Shown piece after piece: positions 34,434-42,893 of a stretch of DNA of 64,000 bases. The notes below the pieces were generated by a model. It had not been told where the DNA came from and did not search any database. It saw nothing but the letters and a program-made list of their open reading frames with translations. The DNA lies in NCBI GenBank assembly GCA_023404705.1, contig JAEYAU010000261.1, positions 95,533 through 159,532 of the forward strand. Reading direction: 5' to 3'. Position numbers and translations under genes: made by a program. Within the stretch, counting starts at the first letter, position 1, and each line of letters begins with the position of its first letter. This DNA comes from Pseudomonadota bacterium (lineage in GTDB: Bacteria; Pseudomonadota; Alphaproteobacteria; Rhizobiales; Xanthobacteraceae).

Positions 34434-35852
34434 ATGTCGCCTCGCATCATTCCTGTCGTGCTCGCCGGCGGTTCGGGCACGCGCCTCTGGCCGGTCTCGC
34501 GCGAGGCCATGCCCAAGCAGTTCCTGCCGTTGATCGGCGAGCGCTCGACCTATCAGCAGGCGCTTGCGCGCGTTACCGATCCCGAGCTGTTCCTGCCGCC
34601 GATCGTGGTCACGGGCGAACGCTTCCGCTTCTTCGCGCAGCGGCAAGCCGAGGAGCTGGGCATCAGCCCGGTCATCGTGCTCGAGCCGATGCGGCGCGAA
34701 TCCGGCGCCGCCATCGCGGCCGCAACCGTGTTCGCGCGCCGCTATGATCCGCAGATCGCCGTACTGACCATCGCGGCCGACCACGTGATGTTCGACATCG
34801 AGCTTTTCCATGCGGCCTGCCGCGCGGGCGAGGAAGCTGCGCGCCAGGGCCGCATCGTCACCTTCGGCATCAAGCCGAGCGAGCCGAAGACCGGCTACGG
34901 CTACATCCGCCGCGGCGCGTCGCTCGGCCCCGCCGGCGTGTTCGCGGTCAATGCCTTCGTCGAGAAGCCGGATGCCGCGACCGCGGCGCGTTATGTGGCC
35001 GAGGGTTATCTCTGGAATTCGGGCAACTTCCTGTTCCAGGCCGGGGTGCTCATCGACGAGCTCAAGCGCTTCGATCCCGCGATGCTCGAGGCCGTGGAGG
35101 GCGCCGTCGCGGACTCCAACGCCGACGAGCTCGGCTTCGTCCGCCTCGCGGCCGAAAGCTTCGCCCGCGCGCCGCAGAAGTCGATCGACTACGCCGTCAT
35201 GGAGAAGACCGACAAGGCCGCCGTGGTGGAAGGCGCCTTCCGCTGGTCCGACATCGGCAGCTGGGATGCGGTGTTCGACGTGATGCCACGCGACGCCGCC
35301 GGCAATGCCGTGCAGGGGCCGGTCGTGCTGCATCAGGCCGAGAACTGCCTGGTGCATGCCGAGGACCGGCTCACCACGGTGCTCGGCGTGAAGGACCTGC
35401 TCGTCGTCACCACACCCGACGCGGTGCTGGTCGCCCCGCGCGACCGCGCCCAGGACGTGCGCGAGCTCGTCAAGAAGCTCGAGGCCGCCAAGCGAACCGA
35501 GCTCTCCGAGGCACGGCGCACGCATCGGCCCTGGGGCTACTACGACTCGGTCGATACCGGCGAGCGCTTCCAGGTGAAGCGCATCACGGTCTATTCGGGC
35601 GGGCGGCTCTCGCTGCAGCGTCACTTGCATCGCGCCGAGCACTGGGTCGTGGTGCGCGGCACCGCGCTCGTGACCATCGGCGAGGAGACCCGCACGGTGC
35701 ACGAGAACGAGTCGGTCTATATCCCGCTCGGTCACACCCACCGGCTCGAGAACCCCGGCCGCATCCCGCTGGAGTTGATCGAGGTGCAGACCGGCAGCTA
35801 TCTGGGCGAGGACGACATCATCCGGCTGGACGACGTCTATCGCCGGACGTGA
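34434..35852 (+). CDS. manC: Mannose-1-P guanylyltransferase / mannose-6-P isomerase (ManC/AlgA type)
   Basis: A 472-residue bifunctional protein. The N-terminal pyrophosphorylase has PVVLAGGSGTRLWPVSREAM and PKQFLPL, then FVEKPDAATAARY. The C-terminal cupin isomerase has RPWGYYDSVDTGERFQVKR and QRHLHRAEHWVVVRGTA with its metal-binding histidines. It converts fructose-6-P to mannose-6-P and mannose-1-P to GDP-mannose; the intermediate mutase is not here. It supplies gmd and fcl downstream. A 27-bp gap precedes it, and a hairpin plus AT-rich region follows. Confidence 0.93.
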   Translation: MSPRIIPVVLAGGSGTRLWPVSREAMPKQFLPLIGERSTYQQALARVTDPELFLPPIVVTGERFRFFAQRQAEELGISPVIVLEPMRRESGAAIAAATVFARRYDPQIAVLTIAADHVMFDIELFHAACRAGEEAARQGRIVTFGIKPSEPKTGYGYIRRGASLGPAGVFAVNAFVEKPDAATAARYVAEGYLWNSGNFLFQAGVLIDELKRFDPAMLEAVEGAVADSNADELGFVRLAAESFARAPQKSIDYAVMEKTDKAAVVEGAFRWSDIGSWDAVFDVMPRDAAGNAVQGPVVLHQAENCLVHAEDRLTTVLGVKDLLVVTTPDAVLVAPRDRAQDVRELVKKLEAAKRTELSEARRTHRPWGYYDSVDTGERFQVKRITVYSGGRLSLQRHLHRAEHWVVVRGTALVTIGEETRTVHENESVYIPLGHTHRLENPGRIPLELIEVQTGSYLGEDDIIRLDDVYRRT

Positions 35853-35858
35853 ATCGGG

Positions 35859-35876
35859 CCGCCTGCATTCAGGCGG
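35859..35876 (+). terminator. Hairpin after manC
   Basis: A perfect 7-bp stem (CCGCCTG / CAGGCGG) with loop CATT begins 7 bp after the manC stop. It is followed by GTTGATTTCCTC, a poor T tract, so intrinsic termination would be weak; attenuation is as likely. Confidence 0.35.
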
Positions 35877-35942
35877 GTTGATTTCCTCGATGCTCCGGAT
35901 GATGAAGTCGCAGCGAATTCGCCAATGAAATCAGTGTCGGTC

Positions 35943-35966
35943 TGATGAATTTTGAGGACTTCATCA
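35943..35966 (+). promoter_or_regulatory. AT-rich inverted repeat upstream of gmd
   Basis: TGATGAA and TTCATCA form a perfect 7-bp inverted repeat with a 10-bp spacer inside the 181-bp manC-gmd gap. The surrounding 35,930-35,990 is much richer in A and T than the rest of the island (a run ATCAAAAATCATCAAGAAC follows). This is the best candidate for an internal promoter or operator controlling gmd, the epimerase and fcl. No clean -35/-10 pair was assigned. Confidence 0.4.
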
Positions 35967-36033
35967 AAAATCATCAAGAACATTACCAGCGCCTAAGTGA
36001 CTGGTCTCCCAGCCCCGCCGCAGTGAGGACCCC

Positions 36034-37101
36034 ATGAGCGAACGCGTTGCATTGATCACCGGCGTGACCGGCCAGGACGGCGCCTATCTGGCCGAGCTCC
36101 TGCTCGGCAAGGGCTATCGCGTGCACGGCATCCGCCGGCGCTCCTCCTCGTTCAACACGGCGCGGGTCGAGCACATGTACCAGGACCCGCACGAGGAGAA
36201 CGTGCGCTTCTGGACCCACTACGGCGACATGACCGATGCGACCAATCTGATCCGCATCGTGCAGGAGGTGCAGCCGACCGAGATCTACAATCTCGCGGCG
36301 CAGAGCCACGTGCAGGTGAGCTTCGAGACGCCCGAATACACCGCCAATGCGGATGCGCTCGGCACGCTGCGTCTGCTCGAAGCAATCCGCATTCTCGGCA
36401 TGTCCGACAAGGTCCGCTTCTATCAGGCCTCGACCTCCGAGCTCTACGGCAAGGTGCAGGAGACGCCGCAGCGCGAGACGACGCCCTTCTATCCGCGCTC
36501 ACCCTATGCGGCCGCCAAGCTCTATGCCTATTGGATCACCGTGAACTATCGCGAGGCCTACGGCTTCCATGCCTCCAACGGCATCCTCTTCAACCACGAA
36601 GGCCCGACCCGCGGCGAGACCTTCGTGACGCGAAAGATCACCCGCGCGGTCGCGGCGATCGAGCTCGGCATGCAGGACAAGCTCTATCTCGGCAATCTCG
36701 ACGCCAAGCGCGACTGGGGTCACGCCCGCGATTTCGTCGAGGGCATGTACCTGATGCTGCAGCAGCCCGAGCCCGACGACTACGTGCTCGCCACCGGCGA
36801 GACCCACACGGTGCGCGAGTTCGTCGAGAAGGCCTTCGCGCATGCCGGCATGCGCATCGAATGGCGCGGCGAGGGCAGGGCAGAGCAGGGCATCGAGGCC
36901 GCGACCGGCCGCGTGCTGGTCGAGATCGATCCGCGCTATTTCCGTCCCACCGAGGTCGAGCTGCTGCTCGGCGATCCCTCGAAGGCGCACAAGAAGCTCG
37001 GCTGGCGCCATCGCGTGACTTTCGACGAGCTGGTGCGCGAGATGATCGAGTCCGATCGCCTCGTCATGCGCGACGAGCAGAGCCGCCGCTACCGCGATTG
37101 A
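36034..37101 (+). CDS. gmd: GDP-mannose 4,6-dehydratase
   Basis: A 355-residue canonical Gmd: [20 protein letters not shown], the loop [59 protein letters not shown] and [19 protein letters not shown]. It makes GDP-4-keto-6-deoxymannose from the GDP-mannose of ManC, and the product goes to Fcl two genes on. The ATG has GAGG seven bases upstream. This copy matches the family throughout, unlike the 29,486 paralogue. Confidence 0.96.
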   Translation: MSERVALITGVTGQDGAYLAELLLGKGYRVHGIRRRSSSFNTARVEHMYQDPHEENVRFWTHYGDMTDATNLIRIVQEVQPTEIYNLAAQSHVQVSFETPEYTANADALGTLRLLEAIRILGMSDKVRFYQASTSELYGKVQETPQRETTPFYPRSPYAAAKLYAYWITVNYREAYGFHASNGILFNHEGPTRGETFVTRKITRAVAAIELGMQDKLYLGNLDAKRDWGHARDFVEGMYLMLQQPEPDDYVLATGETHTVREFVEKAFAHAGMRIEWRGEGRAEQGIEAATGRVLVEIDPRYFRPTEVELLLGDPSKAHKKLGWRHRVTFDELVREMIESDRLVMRDEQSRRYRD

Positions 37102-37109
37102 TCCGACGC

Positions 37110-38129
37110 ATGTCCGCCCCCGAGACGATCCTGGTCACCGGCGCCGCCGGCTTCATCGGCTATCACGTCGCGCGCCGCTTGATCGAGTCCGGTCGTCCGG
37201 TGGTCGGCATCGACAATCTCAACAGCTACTACGATCCGCGGCTGAAGCAGGCGCGCCTCGCGCAGCTCTCGCCGTCGCAGCTCTTCACCTTCCGCAAGCT
37301 CGATCTCTCCGACCACGACGGCATGGCCAGCCTGTTCGCCGAATTCCGCTTCCCGCGCGTGGTCCATCTCGGGGCGCAGGCTGGCGTCCGTTACTCATTG
37401 ACCGATCCGCACGCCTACGCGGACGCGAACTTCACGGGTTTCCTCAACGTCCTCGAAGGCTGCCGCCATCACGGCACCCGGCACTTGCTCTACGCCTCGT
37501 CCTCCTCGGTCTACGGGGCCAACACCCGGATTCCGTTCTCCACGGCGCAGAACGTCGACCATCCGGTGAGCCTCTACGGCGCCACCAAGAAGGCCAACGA
37601 GCTGATGGCGCATTCCTATGCGCATCTCTTCGCGCTCCCGAGCACGGGTCTGCGCTTCTTCACGGTCTACGGTCCGTGGGGACGGCCCGACATGGCCTAT
37701 TGGCTCTTCACCGAGGCGATTGCCGAGGGCAAGCCCATCAAGCTCTTCAACAACGGAGACATGCGCCGCGACTTCACCTTCGTCGATGACGTCGTCGAAG
37801 CCGTGGTGCGTCTCGTCGACAAGCCGCCGACAGGGGATCCGGGCTGGCGCGGCGACGACCCGGATCCAGCGTCGAGCCTCGCGCCCTGGCGCGTCTACAA
37901 CATCGGCAACAACCGCCCCGAGGAGCTCAAGGCGCTGGTCGGCGCCATCGAGACCGAGCTCGGCCGCAAGGCCGTCTGCGAGCTCCTGCCGATGCAGCCC
38001 GGTGATGTGCACGAGACTTATGCAGACATCACGGACCTCCAGGCCGCCATCGGCTTTGCGCCGCGAACACCGCTCGCGGATGGCATCCGGCAGTTCGTCT
38101 CGTGGTATCGCGCCTATAGGAGTGCGTGA
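37110..38129 (+). CDS. UDP-glucuronate 4-epimerase
   Basis: A 339-residue SDR: VTGAAGFIGYHVARRLIESG, GIDNLNSYYDPRLKQARL, LGAQAGVRYSLTDPHAY, YASSSSVYGANTRIPFS, YGATKKANELMAHSYAHLF and RFFTVYGPWGRPDMAYWLFT. The NSYYDPRLK segment and AQAGVRYS are characteristic of bacterial UDP-GlcA 4-epimerases (LspL/GAE type), which make UDP-galacturonate. So galacturonate, or another acidic sugar, is probably part of the glycan. Start at the ATG 37110, 8 bp after gmd; the frame is open upstream only as a shadow of gmd. Confidence 0.9.
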   Translation: MSAPETILVTGAAGFIGYHVARRLIESGRPVVGIDNLNSYYDPRLKQARLAQLSPSQLFTFRKLDLSDHDGMASLFAEFRFPRVVHLGAQAGVRYSLTDPHAYADANFTGFLNVLEGCRHHGTRHLLYASSSSVYGANTRIPFSTAQNVDHPVSLYGATKKANELMAHSYAHLFALPSTGLRFFTVYGPWGRPDMAYWLFTEAIAEGKPIKLFNNGDMRRDFTFVDDVVEAVVRLVDKPPTGDPGWRGDDPDPASSLAPWRVYNIGNNRPEELKALVGAIETELGRKAVCELLPMQPGDVHETYADITDLQAAIGFAPRTPLADGIRQFVSWYRAYRSA

Positions 38130-38132
38130 GGA

Positions 38133-39083
38133 ATGAGTCTGTTCGATCTCACCGGCAAGCGGGTCTTCGTGGCCGGACATATTGGTATGGTTGGCAGCGC
38201 CATCGTGCGCCGGCTCGCGTCGGAATCATGCGAGGTTCTCACGGCCGAACGCGATGTGCTCGATCTCACGCGTCAGGATGCGACCGAGCGCTGGCTCGGC
38301 GCCAACAAGCCGGACGCCGTGTTTCTCGCCGCCGGACGGGTCGGCGGCATTCACGCGAACGCGACCTATCCGGCGGACTTCATCGCGGACAATCTCGCGA
38401 TCGAGCTGAACGTGATCCGCGCCGCCCATGCGGTGGGGGTCGCCAAGCTGTTGTTCCTCGGCTCCTCCTGCATCTATCCGAAGCTCGCGCCGCAGCCGAT
38501 GAACGAGGACCTGCTCCTCACCGGGCCGCTCGAGCCGAGCAACGAGTGGTACGCGGTCGCCAAGATCGCCGGCATCAAGCTCTGTCAGGCTTTTCGCCAG
38601 CAACACGGTGTCGATTTCATCTCCGTGATGCCCACCAATCTCTACGGGCCCGGCGACAATTATCATCCGCAGAACAGCCACGTGCCGGCGGCGCTCATTC
38701 GCCGCTTCCATGAGGCCAAGCTCGCCGACTCTCCGAGCGTGAGCGTGTGGGGGACCGGCAAGCCCTTGCGCGAATTCATGGCCGTCGACGATCTCGCCGA
38801 CGCCTGCGTCTTCGTGATGCAGAACTATTCGGGGGATACGTTCCTCAATATCGGCAGCGGCGAAGAGGTGTCGATCGGCGACTTCGCGCGCCTCGTCGCC
38901 GAGGTGGTCGGCTATCGCGGCGAGCTCGTCTTCGACACCACACGGCCCGACGGGACCCCGCGCAAGCTGCTCGATGTCTCCCGCCTACGCGCCCTTGGCT
39001 GGCGCGCCCGCACTCCGCTGCGCGAAGGTCTCGCGGCCGCCTATGCGGATTTCCTCGCCGGCGGAGGCCGGCACCGCGCCTGA
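38133..39083 (+). CDS. fcl: GDP-L-fucose synthase
   Basis: A 316-residue bifunctional epimerase/reductase: [90 protein letters not shown] and [19 protein letters not shown]. It converts the Gmd product to GDP-L-fucose with NADPH. AGGAATG places a weak ribosome site almost at the start codon. It is the last gene of the glycan island; a 124-bp gap separates it from the hyf-like operon. Confidence 0.96.
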   Translation: MSLFDLTGKRVFVAGHIGMVGSAIVRRLASESCEVLTAERDVLDLTRQDATERWLGANKPDAVFLAAGRVGGIHANATYPADFIADNLAIELNVIRAAHAVGVAKLLFLGSSCIYPKLAPQPMNEDLLLTGPLEPSNEWYAVAKIAGIKLCQAFRQQHGVDFISVMPTNLYGPGDNYHPQNSHVPAALIRRFHEAKLADSPSVSVWGTGKPLREFMAVDDLADACVFVMQNYSGDTFLNIGSGEEVSIGDFARLVAEVVGYRGELVFDTTRPDGTPRKLLDVSRLRALGWRARTPLREGLAAAYADFLAGGGRHRA

Positions 39084-39207
39084 CGCATAGCTCCGGCTGA
39101 GGCCGCCCGCCTCGTAGCCCAGCCATCCCGACAAGGCGCTTGCGGCGGCGTCGCCAGCCTGTGAAGCTTGTCCCGGAGTCGGGCGGCGAGACGGGGATTG
39201 GCGCGAA

Positions 39208-41220
39208 ATGACGGTGGTTGCGGCCCTCTGGTGCGTGGCCGTCCTGCTGGGCCTGTCGTGCCTGGGCGTGTTCATCGGCCGCACGCGCGCCGCCACGCCC
39301 ATCGTCTACGCCGCGGCTCTCGCGGTGTCGCTCGTCCTGCTCATCCTCGCGCTGACGAGCCTGCTCGCGCCTGTGGCGCGCGCGCCCGAGCTGACGCTGC
39401 CTCTCGGCGTTCCCTGGCTCGGCGCTCACTTCCGCCTCGACACTCTTTCGGCCTTCTTCCTCGCGGTGCTGCATCTCGGCGCCGCGGCCGCGAGCCTGTT
39501 CGCGCTCGGCTATGGCGCGCACGAGCGCGCGCCCACACGCGTGCTGCCGTTCTATCCGGCCTTCCTGGCCGGCATGACGCTCGTCCTGCTGGCGGCCGAT
39601 GCGTTCGCGTTCCTGCTCTCTTGGGAATTCATGTCGCTCTCCTCCTGGGCGCTCGTAATGGCGCACCATCGGGAAGGGGACAACGCGCGCGCCGGCTACA
39701 TCTATCTCTTGATGGCGAGCCTCGGGACGCTCGCGCTGCTGCTGGCCTTCGGCCTGCTCGCCGGTCCCGACGGCGGCTATGCCTTCGCGACCATCCGCGC
39801 CGCCACGGTCTCGCCCGGCCTCGCCGCGCTCGTGCTGGCGCTTGTGCTGTTCGGCACCGGCTCGAAAGCCGGCCTTGTTCCGCTCCACGTCTGGCTGCCG
39901 CTCGCCCATCCGGCGGCGCCGAGCCACGTCTCGGCCTTGATGAGCGGCGTGATGACCAAGGTCGCGATCTACGGCTTCATCCGCGTCGTCTTCGATCTGC
40001 TCGGCCCGCCGCAGTATTGGTGGAGCGTGCCGGTGCTGGTGGCGGGCGGCACCTCGGCGGCACTCGGCATCCTTTCGGCGTTGATGCAGTCCGATCTCAA
40101 GCGCATGCTCGCCTACTCGACCATCGAGAACATCGGCTTCATCTTTGTCGGCCTCGGTCTCGCACTTGCCTTCAAGGCGAACGGCATGACGCTGCTGGCG
40201 GCGCTTGCCGCCACCGCGGCGTTGTTCCATGTGCTCAACCACGCGATCTTCAAGAGCCTCCTGTTCCTCGGCGCCGGCGCTGTCCTCGCCGCGACCGGCA
40301 TGCGCGACATGGAGCGGCTCGGAGGGCTCGTTCATCGCATGCCCTATACGGCCTTCGCCTTCCTGGTAGGCTGCGTCGCGATCTCGGCCCTGCCGCCGCT
40401 CACCGGTTTCGTCTCAGAGTGGCTTGCCTTCCAGGCGATCCTGCTGAGCCCGCAGCTCCCGCAATGGGGTCTTAAATTCCTGATCCCGGCCGTCGGCGCT
40501 GTGCTCGCCATGGCGGCCGCGCTCGCCGGCGCCTGTTTCGTCCGCGCCTTTGGCGTGACTTTCCTGGGCCGCCCGCGCTCCTCTGCGGCGATCGGCGTGC
40601 ACGAGGTGGATCGTTGCTCGCTCGCCGCCATGCTCGCGCTTGCCGCGCTGTGCCTGCTTCCGGGCATCCTGCCGGGCATCGTCATCGACGCGCTCGCGCC
40701 GGTGGTGCAGAGCCTCGCCGGCGCGCGGATGCCGGCGCAACTTTCCGTGCCCTGGTTGTCGATCGTGCCCGTCGCCGAGAGCCGCAGCTCCTACAACGGT
40801 CTGCTGGTTCTCCTCTTCGTCGTCTTCAGCGGCACGCTCGCCGCGACCGCCATCCATCGCTTCGCTTCCGACAAGATCCGCCGCGCGCCCGCCTGGGATT
40901 GCGGCTTTCCCGAGCCCAGCGCGGCCGCCCAATATTCGGCCTCGAGTTTCGCCCAACCGCTGCGGCGCGTGTTCGGCCCCGTCGCATTCCAGGCGCGCGA
41001 GCACGTCGAGATGCCGCCGCCCGGCGATCCGCGCGCCGCGCGCCTCGTCGTCGAGTTGCGCGATCTCGCTTATGACTGGCTCTATGCGCCGGTCGCGGCC
41101 GGAGTCGCGGCCGCGGCCGATCGCCTGAATTATCTCCAGTTCCTCACCATCCGCCGCTACCTGACGCTGGTCTTCGTGGCGCTCGTCTCGCTGCTCACGG
41201 TGCTGGCGCTATGGCCCTGA
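39208..41220 (+). CDS. hyfB: Hydrogenase-4 subunit B-like (NuoL/M/N-type antiporter subunit)
   Basis: A 670-residue polytopic protein. The proton-pumping core includes GLVPLHVWLPLAHPAAPSHV and SALMSGVMTKVAIYGF, MLAYSTIENIGFIFVGLGLA and HVLNHAIFKSLLFLGAGAV. The C-terminal soluble stretch RAPAWDCGFPEP is typical of HyfB/HycC. In the complex it acts as the ion-translocating membrane arm, related to NuoM/MrpD. It opens a six-gene operon with hyfC, E, F, G and I and overlaps hyfC by 10 bp. No hyfA or hyfD gene is present. Confidence 0.92.
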   Translation: MTVVAALWCVAVLLGLSCLGVFIGRTRAATPIVYAAALAVSLVLLILALTSLLAPVARAPELTLPLGVPWLGAHFRLDTLSAFFLAVLHLGAAAASLFALGYGAHERAPTRVLPFYPAFLAGMTLVLLAADAFAFLLSWEFMSLSSWALVMAHHREGDNARAGYIYLLMASLGTLALLLAFGLLAGPDGGYAFATIRAATVSPGLAALVLALVLFGTGSKAGLVPLHVWLPLAHPAAPSHVSALMSGVMTKVAIYGFIRVVFDLLGPPQYWWSVPVLVAGGTSAALGILSALMQSDLKRMLAYSTIENIGFIFVGLGLALAFKANGMTLLAALAATAALFHVLNHAIFKSLLFLGAGAVLAATGMRDMERLGGLVHRMPYTAFAFLVGCVAISALPPLTGFVSEWLAFQAILLSPQLPQWGLKFLIPAVGAVLAMAAALAGACFVRAFGVTFLGRPRSSAAIGVHEVDRCSLAAMLALAALCLLPGILPGIVIDALAPVVQSLAGARMPAQLSVPWLSIVPVAESRSSYNGLLVLLFVVFSGTLAATAIHRFASDKIRRAPAWDCGFPEPSAAAQYSASSFAQPLRRVFGPVAFQAREHVEMPPPGDPRAARLVVELRDLAYDWLYAPVAAGVAAAADRLNYLQFLTIRRYLTLVFVALVSLLTVLALWP

Positions 41221-42167
41221 TCCTCGACCTGATCATCCAGGGCGCGCAGATGCTCATCGTGCTGCTCGCGGCGCCGCTGCTCATCGGCATCACGCGCAAG
41301 GTGAGGGCGCGCATCCTGCGCCGGCAGGGGCCCTCGCTGATCCAGCCGTACCGCGATCTCGCGCGCCTGCTGCGCAAGGACGCCGTGATCGCCGAGAACG
41401 CCTCCTGGATGTTCCGCGTCGTGCCTTATGTCGTGTTCGCCGCCATCTGGGTCGCGGCCGCGCTGGTGCCGACCTTCGCGACCGGCCTGATCTTCAGCTG
41501 GTCGGCGGATCTCATTGCCATTATCGCTTTCCTCGCCAGTGCACGCTTCTTCCTCGCGCTCGCCGGCATGGACATCGGCACCAGCTTCGGCGGCATCGGC
41601 TCGAGCCGCGAGATGATGTTCGCCTCGCTCGCCGAGCCCGCCATGATCATGATCGTGTTCACGCTGGCGTTGATCGCGGGCTCGACGCAGCTCTCCAGCA
41701 TTGCCGGCGCCATGGCATCGCCCGATGTGGGCCTGCGCGTCTCGCTCGGCCTCGCGCTCATCGCCCTTGTCATGGTGGCGCTCGCCGAGAACGCCCGCAT
41801 CCCGGTCGACAATCCCGCCACCCATCTCGAGCTCACCATGGTGCACGAGGCCATGGTGCTGGAATATTCCGGCCGCCACCTGGCGCTCATCGAGCTCGCC
41901 GCGGCCCTCAAGCTCTTGCTCTACCTGTCGCTGATCGCCTGCATCTTCGTGCCCTGGGGCATGGCGGCACCGGGCAGCGGCCCTGGCGCTTACGCGCTCG
42001 GCCTCGTCTTCTATGTCGCAAAGCTCGCGGTCGGTGGCACGCTGCTCGCGGTGTTCGAGGCCTCGATCGCCAAGATGCGCGTGTTCCGCGTGCCCGAGTT
42101 CCTCGGCGCCGCGCTGATGCTCGGCTTGCTTGCCACGCTGCTTCGTTTCGTCTCGGGGAGTTTCTAG
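41211..42167 (+). CDS. hyfC: Hydrogenase-4 subunit C-like (NuoH-type membrane anchor)
   Basis: A 318-residue membrane protein related to NuoH. RRQGPSLIQPYRDLARLLRK is the conserved cytoplasmic loop; GTSFGGIGSSREMMFASLAE and ENARIPVDNPATHLELTMVH with EAMVLEYSG carry the conserved acidic residues of the ion/quinone channel region in HyfC/HycD. It links the catalytic arm to the antiporter subunits. The ATG lies within the last codons of hyfB (10-bp overlap). The stop codon touches a 45-bp palindromic element. Confidence 0.92.
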   Translation: MALILDLIIQGAQMLIVLLAAPLLIGITRKVRARILRRQGPSLIQPYRDLARLLRKDAVIAENASWMFRVVPYVVFAAIWVAAALVPTFATGLIFSWSADLIAIIAFLASARFFLALAGMDIGTSFGGIGSSREMMFASLAEPAMIMIVFTLALIAGSTQLSSIAGAMASPDVGLRVSLGLALIALVMVALAENARIPVDNPATHLELTMVHEAMVLEYSGRHLALIELAAALKLLLYLSLIACIFVPWGMAAPGSGPGAYALGLVFYVAKLAVGGTLLAVFEASIAKMRVFRVPEFLGAALMLGLLATLLRFVSGSF

Positions 42168-42211
42168 CATGATCCCGAAAAGTGGGAACCGGTTTTCGGA
42201 CAAGATCATGC
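42167..42211. repeat. 45-bp palindromic element, copy 1
   Basis: Outer arms GCATGATC/GATCATGC (8 bp) and inner arms CCGAAAA/TTTTCGG (7 bp) flank a GTGGGAACCGG-type centre. It fills the hyfC-hyfE gap, beginning on the last base of the hyfC stop. Copies 2 and 3 at 45,883 and 59,838 have exactly the same length. Such intergenic palindromes are widespread in Hyphomicrobiales genomes. Confidence 0.9.
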
Positions 42212-42230
42212 GGACTCAAAAGGAATAGTC

Positions 42231-42893
42231 ATGCGCGGCCTCGCGTTCGATATCGCGCATCTCCTGGCCGGCTCGCTCGTGCTGGTGAGCTTCCTCCAAC
42301 TCTATCAGACGCGGCTCCCCGCACTGCTCAACGTGTTCGCGCTGCACGCCTTCGTGCTCGCGCTCTCGGTCGCGTGGCAGGCCTATGTGCAGCACGCGCC
42401 GCACCTCTATGTGACGGCGCTGATCGCGCTGGCGTTCAAGGCCGTGTTCATCCCGATCGCGCTGCACCGGATCATCGCCCGCCTCGGCATTCACCGCGAG
42501 GTCGAAACCGCGGTCGGCATCGGCCTCACCATGCTGGTGGGCATCGGACTGGTCGCGCTCTCCATGGTGATCATGCTGCGCGTCACCGCGACCGCGGACC
42601 CGCTCACGCGCGAGGATCTCGCCTTCGCGCTCGCCGTGGTCCTGCTCGGCCTCCTGATGATGGTGACGCGCCGCAATGCCGTGAGCCAGGTCGTCGGCTT
42701 CATGTCGCTGGAGAACGGGCTGATCCTGGCGGCCACCGGCGCCAAGGGCATGCCGCTGGTGGTCGAGATCAGCGTCGCTTTCTCGGTGCTGATCGCCTTC
42801 ATCGTCATCGGCATCTTCCTGTTCCGCATTCGCGAGCGCTTCGACACCGTCGACGTGCACGCGCTCGACCGCTTCCGCGGGGAACGCTCGTGA
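42231..42893 (+). CDS. hyfE: Hydrogenase-4 subunit E-like membrane protein
   Basis: A 220-residue membrane protein with about seven hydrophobic spans; the C-terminal part (VSQVVGFMSLENGLILAATG and FSVLIAFIVIGIFLFRIRER) resembles NuoK, where the glutamate in SLENG is the conserved intramembrane charge. HyfE is a NuoK-like domain with an N-terminal extension and belongs to the pumping arm. AGGAATAG lies just before the ATG. Its stop overlaps the GTG of hyfF (GTGA). Confidence 0.88.
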   Translation: MRGLAFDIAHLLAGSLVLVSFLQLYQTRLPALLNVFALHAFVLALSVAWQAYVQHAPHLYVTALIALAFKAVFIPIALHRIIARLGIHREVETAVGIGLTMLVGIGLVALSMVIMLRVTATADPLTREDLAFALAVVLLGLLMMVTRRNAVSQVVGFMSLENGLILAATGAKGMPLVVEISVAFSVLIAFIVIGIFLFRIRERFDTVDVHALDRFRGERS

